NCBI GenBank assembly: GCA_033439685.1
Contig: JAUEDM010000007.1
Coordinates: forward strand, 2,966,501-3,030,500
Length of the DNA stretch: 64,000 bases
Direction of reading: 5' to 3'
DNA from: Apodospora peruviana
Lineage: Eukaryota > Ascomycota > Sordariomycetes > Sordariales > Lasiosphaeriaceae
Shown here: positions 46,214-55,961 of the stretch, piece by piece
How positions within the stretch are numbered: the stretch's first letter is position 1
Layout: the number at the start of each line of letters is the position of its first letter
Notes under the pieces: generated by a model
Told to the model about the DNA's origin: nothing
Seen by the model: the letters and a program-made list of their open reading frames with translations, nothing else
Database searches by the model: none
Made by a program: the position numbers and the translations under genes

Positions 46214-47985
46214 GACAACTATCTACAGGTAGATGTCTCGGGAGGTGATTTGTTTGAGTTGCATGACATGAGTTTCCGAGTCTAGAAACATAATTGCGCT
46301 ATGATTTGAACCTTCATTTCCAGCCAGTCTTGGTTAGCTGCGTAGGTACATTGGTTGAAGGCACTCCTGTTTCTGTTCAGTTGTGCGGGCTGCATGTTAT
46401 TATTGTCGGATGTTACACCATGTCTAGGCATGGAAGTCTACATGTGCTCCGGTGGGTAATAAGCAAGGTCTGTACCATGGTGCCAGGCTGGACCTGCATG
46501 ACCATAGCCGAGACCGATGAGTGAGGCTACGTCCATCTCGATTGTGCAAGTCACATCGTATCGTTATCGGGGCAACAGTTTGCCCGGGCTTACTTAATAT
46601 AATGACAACTATTAACTTATGTTGCCAAGTGATAACCCCCATCCAATTTCGGCTAGACCCGCCCCCCCAAATTATCCCGCGTCCGAAGCACAACAGCAAA
46701 CTGACGTAGCCACTGCCGAGGTATAGCTTCTCGAAGGGGTTAATCGCATTAAGGTTTGAAGATCTCGGTTTATGGACCAAGGTACAGATCTCATTTTTGT
46801 TGGGCTGCGAGATCTGCAGAGACGTACTCGGAGCCCGGTCTAGTTTCTTTTGCCGAGAAGAGATCTACGCGGTCCGAAGAGACTAAGGTAAAGACGGGGG
46901 ACTGTCAGTGGATGTGTCAAGGTAGTAATACTGCGATGCGGTATAAGCAGGATTGCGTAAGGTAGACAGGGCGTAACTCGCTTCGTTGAGGCCACCCCCC
47001 ATCATGATTCATTTCCATGCAAAGCGGCCGCTGAGATGTAACTCTGACCAAATCTGAAAAGTAAAAAGTGAGAGGGCTACTGACGGTCAGGGTTCTGCAT
47101 CAGCAGACTTGTATCCCATATGGGTAAGCTCTGCGCCGGCGGCGATGTAACGGGGATCGACAACAGTAGAATTTCAACTTCTATGCTGCGAAGTTTGAAC
47201 CCGAAGGGAAAGATTTCGAACGTTAAGCTTAAACTCCGCAGATTTACTATTTCTGTCACACTCTCCGCCGATAACCTACCTAGGTACCTCGCTAGGGTGT
47301 GTCCCTAACGTCAGACTACGACCAGCAACGCGTCTAATGCATCCGTCCATAATCTGATCGATAACGTCACCGGCAGCACCCGTGAGGCGTGTGGAGGCAG
47401 CCACGAGGTAAGATCGACAAACATGGCGTACAGCTGAGAGTCTGAGGCAAATAGGAGTACCTTACATAGGCCAAGGTCTGGTCTCAAACAAGAAGAGATA
47501 TGATTTTCGTTGCCGTTGTATTATTGTTGGGCGAAAAGCTGATCGGTTGACATGATTCACGATCACAACATTTGACGCTTCATTTCTCGATGTAGAAGGT
47601 ATTGATGAAGGTCAGAGCACGACAAAAGACGTCTTCCGCTTTGTCACGAAACAAGATCACGATGATGTCTAAAACGCCAGAGTGAGAGTGAGAAGGCAAC
47701 CGATCGACGATGGCATCATGTCTGTCCGGAGCTTGTCGTCCGGAGTGGAATATAATATGACGCCTGAAAATATCAACAGAGTGTTGTAGTTCCACTCATC
47801 AACGAGTAGAAAAAGCCCTCCAATCTCTTCAACAATGTTGTCGAAGAATTATCTAGCAATAAAACAAAGCATTACCTACTTCCGTTCCCTTTACTACCAA
47901 ACGCCATCAGCATCATCATCATCATCATCATCACCATCTCAGAAGACCACCACTCCCAACAACTTCTATCTTAGCAGTTTTCATC
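46214..47985. other. Intergenic region upstream of oxygenase paralog 2
   Basis: 1.77 kb with no supported gene. A CAT/ATC trinucleotide repeat lies at about 47908-47935 in the presumed leader of the next gene. Confidence 0.45.
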
Positions 47986-49049
47986 ATGACCCAACCACAG
48001 CTTTCCCCCCTTGCCAACCTCCAGACCATCGATTTTGACAAGCTGGTCAACAAGGACGCTGACGAGGTCCGTCGGTTGGTGGAGATATGCACAAACGATG
48101 GCTTTTTGTATCTTGACCTGACCCAATGGAACGGCGGCAAGCTTCTCAAGTCTCTGGATGAGTGCAACAACATCGTCAAAGACTGGTTTACGAAGCCCAT
48201 CGAGGAGAAGGCCGCCACCGTGACGCTCTCTGATGCTCACGGATACAAACCTGTCGGCCAGCAGAGCGGCGTGCAAGAGGGCCAGCGTGATGGCTACGAA
48301 TCTCTTCGTGTAAGCACATCCCACATTTAACCCCTCCCCCATGTCATCATGTCAGTTACTAACAAAGTTAAAAGCTCTCCCGAGACTGCCAACTCGCTCG
48401 CGACCCCCTGCCCCCCGTGGTCCAAAACCACCAGTCAACCTTCGACGCCCTGCACTTCGGCTCCCACTTTGTCCTGCAAACCATCCTGTCTGCCCTCTCA
48501 GACGCCACCACGGACCCCAAAAACGCGGCAACCAGCTTCTCGTCCTCCCACAAAGACGACAGCCCTTCGCGGTCAGCGCTCTACTTCCTACACCACCCAC
48601 CCAAGCCGGCGGGAGCCGGCCGCCTAGGCCAAAACATCCACACCGACGCCGGCACCCTGACGCTGCTCTTCACGCGCGAGCCAGGACTCCAAGTCCTCTC
48701 GCCCACCACAGCGCAGTGGGAGCACGTGGCCTCCCGCCCGGGCTGCGCGGTCGTCAACGTTGGCGACACGCTCCGGTTCTTGTCTGGAGAGAGGTTTAGA
48801 TCGGCGCTGCACCGCGTGATGCCGATTACTGATCCTGTCACGGGCGCTCAGCCGAATGATCGGTACTCAACCGCTTATTTCCTGCGCGCGGCGGACGATG
48901 CGGTGTTTGTGGGGAATGATGGGAAGGAGACGACCGCTGATGAGTGGTTTCTGCGCAAGTTTAGCAGTTTTACTAAAGACAGGTCGGTGCAGAGGTTGGA
49001 TTCTGTGGCGTTTGGGGGGATGGAGAAGACGCTTGGTGTTGTTGTTTAA
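47986..49049 (+). CDS. 2-oxoglutarate/Fe(II)-dependent oxygenase, IPNS-like (paralog 2)
   Basis: Two exons (47986-48309, 48375-49049) flank a 65-nt intron with a perfect TACTAAC branch; the protein has 332 residues. It matches paralog 1 block by block: FLYLDLTQWNGGK, HGYKPVGQQSG, NIHTDAGTLTLLF (HxD iron ligands), VNVGDTLRFLSGERFRSALHRV (distal His), and DRYSTAYFLR (RxS). The intron lies at a different place from that of paralog 1: here after HGYK...YESLR, there just before SHGYK. It is cytosolic, with unknown substrate. It lies 1.8 kb downstream of the MCT-like gene on the same strand but has its own promoter. Confidence 0.92.
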
Positions 49050-49363
49050 CTTGTCTACCTACCCAATCAAGGGTGATGAGTCTTGAGACTTGTCTGTTGT
49101 GGCTAGGGGTTAGAATCTGATGGAGGAGGATGTGTATGGGTGTTTGTTTCTTATGTACGAAAAGCATTGATAATTCATTGTCGAGGAGTATTGTATGAGA
49201 AGGTTTAGTTGCTAGTTTGCTAAAACAATTCTGTTGAGAATGACTCCCAACAGGTCATCTCCTGAATGCTTGTATGATTTCTCCTGTCATACAGCTTCTT
49301 TGTTGCAATGCATCTTGAAGAAACCATCGCCAGTGTTTTCTGATATCACCAACTCGTGCCCTC
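49050..49363. other. Convergent intergenic region
   Basis: 314 nt between two 3' ends; only UTR sequence is expected. Confidence 0.4.
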
Positions 49364-49910
49364 TCAAACAAATGAGAAACTCCCAAAGACAGCATTGCCC
49401 GCGTTCGCACGGCAGCCGGTCGAGGCGAAGTAGTTGGTGATGATGGTGCCGGTGCAGAACGGGCCGCTCCAGATGCGGATATGAAACCCATCAACGCTGT
49501 CGTACTGGTACAAACTGTGAAGCTGCGTTGGGTTGCCGCTGCCATCGATGTTGGTAACGCAGCTCGCGCCCGTGTCGCACAGGTTCGTCCACTCGAAGAA
49601 GTCGCCGGTGCAGTCGGCGCGCTGCGTGTACCCGTTGATCTTGCCATCGCATCGCTTCTCAAAGCCGTTATTGTGCCTGGAGGCAAGGATATGTCAGCTT
49701 GTGGTTTGTCAAGCAGTGACCCGGATCTCTCTGCTCCTGAAGTAGAGACCGAAAGGATAGGAAGGAGAGACATAGGAGACGGGAGACTGACCTGCGGTGG
49801 ACAAGCTCCATGTCTGCTGGAATGATGGATGCTAGACCTAGGTGGCCAAAGCATAGCATAGCAGAGGCAGCAGCCGCTTGAAGCGAGGAGGGTGTCGAAC
49901 GCAGCTTCAT
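49364..49910 (-). CDS. Small secreted Cys-rich protein, candidate effector
   Basis: Two exons (49792-49910, 49364-49676) joined over a 115-nt intron encode 143 residues. A hydrophobic leader (SSLQAAAASAMLCFGHLGLAS) acts as signal peptide. The short pro-like segment IIPADMELVHRRHNNGFEKR ends in a dibasic Kex2-type site. The mature part has six Cys (RCDGK, ADCTG, LCDTG, SCVTN, FCTGT, GCRAN), enough for three disulfides. Aromatic blocks FFEWTNL, LYQYDSVDGFHIRIW and ITNYF suggest a compact beta fold. Size, secretion and Cys content fit fungal effectors or antimicrobial-type proteins, but no named family was recognised. A longer antisense-shifted frame here (49255-49995) is a shadow. Confidence 0.78.
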
Positions 49911-51208
49911 CTTGACGAGTTCTAATGGTAGGTACTGCGGGTAATGTCTTGGGTTTTGAAAATTGTTTCTGTCGCGGTGAGGAGGTCGAGGCCATGATTT
50001 CAGGGTCCTATTTATGCCAGTCAGCTGCAGTCTTTTGAGGTCAAGGAGAAGTTCGTGATCGCAAATTTGTTAAGCCAAATAGGCAACTCGTATGCTATGC
50101 AGTCAGCCTGATTTCTCTGTTACGACTTGACTGCCAGCCATAAGCACCATATTTGCAATGGAAGTCATGCCGGCACGGCCGCAGCAGCAAAGCTGTGTGT
50201 CATCAGAAAAGCCGAGGACAGATTGTTGGTCGATTTGAAGGCCGGGTGGTGATGAAAGGGTTTGTCGCTATGGGGCCATCGTGTGAAAGATTTGCTCAGT
50301 TCAAGACATGGCGGCGTCGAGCTTCGGGATGTTGGCTTCGAAAAGGCGCTAACTTGCCAAGTGGTCGCCAACTGCGGCCAGCCGCCTACCCATGTCGCTG
50401 CAGCGCTCTGTTGGTGGAGCTCGACTCTCTTTCCTTTTCTCACTGGGAGTCTCCAACAGACCAGTGACCGGTAAGACTTTCCGTCTGGCCAACGCGGCAA
50501 CGTCAGCAAACATCATCAACATCATGGTTCCCTCTCCACCATCTATGCAGATCTCAAACGTCCAGGCCGGTCTAGGTGCATCTAAACGGTCACTGAACCC
50601 CGTCGTGGATCATTGACCCTGGCGTCAATCGCGAAATGATGGGCGGTCGAACCACTGCCTTGGCAGTTTCGATTCGAGATGAGGCCCACTTGGTCTTCTC
50701 GGGGCCTCCCGAACATCTGGGACCCGCCGATTCTGCGCTGCTAGCGCGGCTTCGTGAAACCTCCAACCCCGGTCGGTGAGGATTGGATGCTGGATCTTGG
50801 CGTCCCTGGTCAATATCGCCAATATGTATCCGTATTCCCCCGCTTCTCGTCGAATATCAACCCTTGTCAACCCAACGGCCAGGTTCACGATATGCAAGCG
50901 AGCTCGTGCAAGCAAGCATCACGATGGTACGGTAATTGCCGGTGTTGGTGACGGTGAGATCAGATAAGTACCTTTCCTCGGCCCCCATCACTGCAACTCT
51001 CTCTTTTTTCTATCACCAACTTCTCTTCCTTGTTCCGTTTGTACTTGGCCAAAGTTGCCAGTGTTCTCTTTCATTCTTTCCCTGCCCTACACTCCTTCGG
51101 GTCAGCATTTTTCTTCATACTTACTCACATGATCCTCGCTGCTTGGCCGGCGAGACTTCTCAAGCACACTATTTCCAGAATTTAGTTCCCAACCGCAACT
51201 CCGCGACC
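49911..51208. other. Divergent intergenic region
   Basis: 1.3 kb between the secreted Cys-rich gene and the repeat-protein gene. Open frames overlap without support. It contains both promoters. Confidence 0.45.
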
Positions 51209-51805
51209 ATGCGTTTCACTACTACCGCCCTCGCACTGGCACTTGCCAGCAACATCTCGGCCCACTCCGTTGCTGCGAGCGTAGCCACATTCACAGACTC
51301 CTTCCCAACCGTGGACATTCCGATTGCTACTACAGCTACTTTCACCGACTCTTTCCCAACCGTGGACGTCCTGATTGCTACTACAGCTGCTTTCACCGAC
51401 GCTTTCCCGACCGTGGACATCCCGATTCCTACTACAGCTACTTTCACCGACTCTTTCCCAACCATGGACGTCCCGATTGCTACTACATTGAGCTCGGCGA
51501 CGTTCTCGGAGTCCTTCACCGCCATTGATCCCACATTCGTGATTCCGCCCACGACGACGCCGACAACCACTCCTGCTGTCGCCGTCCCGACGACTCTTGC
51601 CACTTCCACTCGCCGAGCTACGACGTCGACCAAGGCACCGGCAACAACAACTGTCCGGGGTCCCAACCGTGGGCCCATCCGTGGCCCCAACCGCGGCGGC
51701 CCAATTCGTGGTGGCCGCCCCATGCGCACCAGATTGGCACAAGTTGCTGCGCCTACTCGTCCCGCTGCTGGTACGGGGTGCGGTGGCTCAAGACCAGGGC
51801 TGTGA
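51209..51805 (+). CDS. Secreted tandem-repeat protein (Thr/Ser-rich, then Arg/Gly-rich)
   Basis: A single exon of 198 residues starting at the ATG at 51209. A signal peptide (MRFTTTALALALASNISAHS) is followed by four near-identical 17-residue repeats (ATFTDSFPTVDIPIATT type) and a degenerate fifth. A Thr/Pro-rich linker (PPTTTPTTTPAVAVPTT) suited to O-mannosylation comes next. The basic C-terminal segment has repeats of RGPNRGP / RGGPIRGG and a final GTGCGGSRPGL with a lone Cys. No domain is recognised. The layout suggests a surface or extracellular matrix protein; repeat number may vary between strains. Confidence 0.75.
   Translation: MRFTTTALALALASNISAHSVAASVATFTDSFPTVDIPIATTATFTDSFPTVDVLIATTAAFTDAFPTVDIPIPTTATFTDSFPTMDVPIATTLSSATFSESFTAIDPTFVIPPTTTPTTTPAVAVPTTLATSTRRATTSTKAPATTTVRGPNRGPIRGPNRGGPIRGGRPMRTRLAQVAAPTRPAAGTGCGGSRPGL
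51284..51487 (+). repeat. Four tandem copies of a 51-bp coding unit
   Basis: Copies at 51284, 51335, 51386 and 51437, each 51 bp, differ by a few bases and encode the 17-residue repeats of the secreted protein. They keep frame, so unit gain or loss would not break the gene. Confidence 0.9.
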
Positions 51806-52298
51806 AGAATGTATCTTATGTTATTGGCATGAGTCTTCTGTATTCTACTTCTTCTCTTCGGCTTTTGTCGTTTAAAGCGGATTGGTCGCTTGAACACAGC
51901 CCACGTGTTCCTACTCGTTTTCTGTTGTTAGTTGCCAAGCAACTCGCAACGGCCCTGATAGTGGGACGTGATCAAATATTTCTATTCTTGTTGTATATAA
52001 TTCCATCCTGTATCAATACAGATATAGCCTTTGCTTATTGCATCTCTTTACAACCTTTGTTAAATGGGCGGAATCACGGATACTGAGTAAATCGAATACT
52101 GCATGATACAACACCATTTGGACATCTGGTTAGCTATTTATATCACATGCAGATGCAGATGTGTAAGAAAGAGAAAGTAAACGCCTGTCTCTTCTTCCCC
52201 ATGGCTCAGGAGATGCACATTACTACTTATCCCTTTACGCCTGCTGCACAACACAGTCGCAGTATTCGCCCCAGTCCCCACTATTCCATTGCTGAACA

Positions 52299-52539
52299 TA
52301 CCATTCCACTGTAAGTAAGGTAGTAGCCATCGAGTAATGTGAGAGAAGAAGCCTGTAAACCTATTTTCTGTGACACCATCTGTGATCGGCTGCTAGGGGA
52401 CGAAATGGGATATCCCAGGCATCTTTCACCACTTGAATAAGTATTTCCAGGATGCTTCCTAAGGTATTTTGCTTTAAAAAGTCACCAACTAGGACCCTTT
52501 AAAGTACTTTATGGCTACAATTTACCGTGGAATGGTGTA
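52299..52539 (+). mobile_element. MITE copy A (about 241 bp, Tc1/mariner-like ends)
   Basis: The ends are inverted repeats. The right end, read in reverse complement, is TACACCATTCCACGGTAAAT, identical over 18 nt to the left end of copy B. The left end is a diverged form (TACCATTCCACTGTAAG) followed by the same GTAGTAGCC subterminal motif. TA at each outer edge fits a TA target duplication. An internal block, AATAAGTATTTCCAGGAT, is shared with copy B. It has no coding capacity. Confidence 0.8.
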
Positions 52540-52719
52540 GGCTTATGGCCGCTTTTCCCGTGGGAGTTGATGGATGCGGCCTGGCGATGGTGGAAAGAGC
52601 ATAATTCGGAGGATCTTGTCCAATTCTCCTCTCTGGGCGCGCTTGACCAGGGCTGAATGACGTCAAGATGGCAAAAGAGGTAGAATGAGTTTATTCGGCT
52701 TTCCTGTTCCGATTTGGTG

Positions 52720-52836
52720 TAGAATGCTTGGTAGGCGGGGAGCATCCAAAGGCGAAATATTCGTGGGTCCCCAATTTAAGCAAGACGCGGTGTTCCTACG
52801 CAGGAAGAGATTTCGGTTCGAGTCCGAGTTAGATCA
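52720..52836 (+). other. tRNA-like element 1 (degenerate)
   Basis: A clear T arm (TTCGG TTCGAGT CCGAG) is followed by an AGATCA end and a T5 run 15 nt on. The 5' half does not form a good D arm, and the element is too long for a plain tRNA. Probably a tRNA pseudogene or Pol III-derived repeat. Confidence 0.35.
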
Positions 52837-54107
52837 AAGCATTCTATTCTTTTTGATGGACTTTCTCACGCACTCACTACCGCTAGAGAACTACGGTACA
52901 AGCGTATACCTAGTTCGTGGTAAATGAACATATGTAAAACATCGAAAAGCAGTAGATAATATATCTAGCAATCGCAGTCGGACTTGAACTATATGTACAG
53001 CCTTGTAAACTCATCCCGCCCTGCGGCAACACTCCACAACAAACCTAAAATGAGCCTCATTATTCGGTGTCGAACATTGCTAGTCAGACATCTTCGTCAT
53101 CTTCTCTTTTTCAATCTGCTACATTTCGTTTCTTGTCAGGTACACGGGTTTGGCCGTTCGAACGCAGCCCATTTGTATCTACTTCTTTTCAATGTTATTT
53201 GTCAAGGTAGACTATATGAGCGTTTAGCACCCAGCTTGAGGCCTTAAGTCACCCAACGGGCCGAGACACTTGTGATGACTCTACGATGCAGGACATGCAA
53301 GTCACGATTGCAAGGCTGGCTTGCGAGGCGGGATGGCAAGCTGTTTGTTGCTTGCCATGATGCCTATCGTTGCCGCCGTCCTTGGTTGTCCGGAGGCTAT
53401 CGGTAGCGACGAGGTGGACTACTGTTTACAAGGTGAGTTCTCAAGTCGGTTTCGAAGTCAGCAAACTCTCTAACCCAAACATCCAGATATCTACAAAAGC
53501 TGAAGGGTGCAGCAATGCTCGACAGAGCGTTTTAGACCGCAAGGCTCGCCATGAATTCTGCCTTAATCATGAATCAATTGCCCGTCGCTTCCGACAAAAT
53601 AGAGCGCTGCTGCCATCAAGCGATGCCAATGCATTCGAAAACGTCCTACTTCTGCTTCTCAGGAAGAAGAAGAAGCAAGGATCCCGGAACAAGCAAGCAC
53701 ATGACAACAGGGACCGACTACTTCGAGGACAACATCGATTCCATCGTCGCTCTCACAAGGCTTGCATTAAGGCGTTTGAAAGAGGGAACAGAGGATGCCT
53801 CAAGAGAGGATGATTGGATGTCCAAGTATCTTTGATTGAACAACTGGCTTGCAAGGAACTGGTAACGGGGGTCTCATTTCACTTCGCTTCGCTATGCATG
53901 GTTCTTTATTTCTTTGCCTGACAGCAGAATTTCACACCCTCATTTCTATGCTGTACTTCTTCCGCACCAATCCGACTTTTTTTTTGTCTCTTCTTAGCAC
54001 GAACTTATGTAGGAATCGAATAGCCTTGAGAAGCAGAGAGCAGTTCTCCAAAAAAAAAAAAATTGCTGTTTAGGACACCGTGAAGAAAAAAAAGTAACAA
54101 AATCAAA

Positions 54108-54238
54108 TGATCGAGCTCGGACTCGAACCGAGATGCTCGCCCGCCTGGGACACCGCCAGGAGCACAACCTCTGTTGCCAAGCGCAATGCCTGGGGACCCC
54201 ACGATTTGAACGTAATGGCCATTATACTATACGACCAC
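54108..54238 (-). other. tRNA-like element 2
   Basis: Read on the minus strand, it starts with a D-arm-like GGTCGTATAGTATAATGG and CATTAC. It ends with a perfect T arm (CTCGG TTCGAGT CCGAG) and CTCGATCA, with a T8 run shortly after. About 131 nt, so an intron or insertion would be needed. The anticodon arm cannot be fixed. Confidence 0.4.
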
Positions 54239-54944
54239 CGAAGTTTGTTCTCTACCCTGAAATTCGGAGCTGCAAAACTTGCACATATACCTGAATCCTC
54301 AGTCCCCCCACTTCGGCCCTCGTCCTTTCGGACCCGCGCAGCCAGCCTACCGCCCACTGCCAGAACCAGTCGTCGTCGTCGGTCCCAGATGACCTGCGAT
54401 GAGGTTTTCGTTGAAAATATTTGCCGCGCCACAACGAGTGCACCCGACCCCGTCGCACGAATGAAGCTTTTCCCATCGCGTACGACGCGCAACACCAGCA
54501 TTGAGCACAGCCTCGCGACTCGCCACCACTTTGCACACCGCGGTCGCAGCGCAACCACACTCATGAGTTAAAACATTAACAATTGTCAGGATCCCATGAA
54601 CTGCCAAATTACTTGTCGCTGCACATGTCTGGATCCTTTTTCTGTACGCCGGATTCCCTATTTAATTGAATGCGCATCATCTACGACCATCACAGGACAA
54701 ATTGACACACTTAGGTTACACAAATCTACATACACAACGAGGCCCTGATTTATCGTCATATTGGATTATGGTTTTACTCTTCTGGCAGTGCTGGGAGCTG
54801 TGGGAAAGCTGGCCACTGGAGGGCCAGCACATCGCAACCGTGGCAACCGACTCCCATGGCAAATTTGCGCGTCTGTGCCTGACCAGGAGATAAGGGGAAG
54901 TCGGTGGCTGCTTTGCAAGAAGAATCAGTGGCTGCGCAAAGAAA

Positions 54945-54962
54945 GGGGGGGGGGGGGGGGGG
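54945..54962 (+). repeat. 18-base G homopolymer
   Basis: An uninterrupted run of 18 G. Its exact length is likely to be unreliable in sequencing. Confidence 0.85.
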
Positions 54963-55261
54963 AAATATTGACAAGGTTGTCGGCATTGACCGATAGACGG
55001 CTGTTGGCGGCAAGCGGGACAGATTGCCCCAGTTCGCGAGATTGTCCTGAATATAACTCATGCATTTGGATTATGTGGCAGCCTCTCAATGTTGTGGTGC
55101 ACACCTGCAGTTGCTTCGCCTCCCTCTGGATTGGGATTCGAGCTGCGATGGCTTGAGACCCACGTGTTTCTTGGCCGGAGCGTGGGTGAAGTAGAGGTGA
55201 CCATGTCGAGGTCTATGAACAGTATTTCCCCTGCACCTCTAAATAGTTGAACTCTTCGGAT

Positions 55262-55370
55262 GGTCTTGTTGTATAATGGTCATTACACTCCGTTGCAAGA
55301 CGAGAGCGGTACTGTTAATAAGGTACCCTCCGAAGGGGGAGAGATCTCGGTTCGAGCCCGGGTACGATCA
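55262..55370 (+). other. tRNA-like element 3 (possible intron-containing tRNA)
   Basis: The acceptor-like ends GGTCTTG and TACGATC pair at six of seven positions, counting two G-T pairs. The D-arm segment is GTATAATGGTCATTAC. The T arm CTCGG TTCGAGC CCGGG folds with one G-T pair. Between them lies about 55 nt rather than 17. If an intron is removed, stem CTCC/GGAG forms with one mismatch. A T7-8 run follows. The identity is not assignable with confidence. Confidence 0.42.
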
Positions 55371-55961
55371 CTGTCGAAGTTCCAAATTCTTTCTTTCTTT
55401 TTTTGCCCTTTTCCCCGTTATCTTTTCACGTTTTACGGGGGTTTAACTAAACTACCTTGCTTTCATAGGACATGATATATCAAATCCAGTGCATATAGAT
55501 CTCACGCCAGCGACAGTGGTGTCGTCGGTCTTGTTTACGGAACGTACTCCCAGCTCATTTGGGGCGCAAGTCTGCGCTGTCGTTGAGAGTGGGGCAATGA
55601 TCGCGTCGCCTCCGTCGACTGGAGATCTCGGCGCGTAACGGTTTTAGCCCTTTCCCCGCACGCGCCAAGACCGCTGGTTCCTGTCCATCCAACGGCGTGC
55701 AGAATGATGTCGTCATGACTGTGTTGCCCTGTCTTGGCGTTGAGCTTCCCCCAGGAGAGGAATTATTTCAGGAAGCTCTCGTTTTGCCAGCAAAACTTCC
55801 CCAGGGGAACTGCAAGCCAATTGAACTCGTCTCCAATTTTGTACGACGTCCGTTACTGCAGCGTACCTTCACTTCCTGCCCTGCCCTGCCCTCCAATCCT
55901 TAAGTCGGTCACTCTCGGGCAGTTTCCTTTTCAGCTCCGCTGAGTGTCTCCAAGTAGCCAA

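Larger units (their letters stand above)
51806..55961. other. Gene-free 4.2-kb region with mobile-element and tRNA-like remnants
   Basis: No protein gene is supported over 4.2 kb. The region holds MITE copy A, three tRNA-like elements and an 18-G tract, which are listed separately. The mixture suggests a landing zone for small elements. Confidence 0.6.

Noticed and set aside
49255..49995. 246-residue minus-strand frame over the secreted Cys-rich gene
   Set aside because: The spliced alternative has a signal peptide, six Cys and a natural end. This frame has none of them and reads through the intron.
51169..51897. Long minus-strand frame opposite the tandem-repeat gene
   Set aside because: It mirrors the repeats of the plus-strand gene and has no signal peptide or domain.
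53370..54571. Open frames in the 51.8-56.0 kb gene-free region
   Set aside because: They overlap on both strands, one covers a tRNA-like element, and none shows domain or splice evidence.
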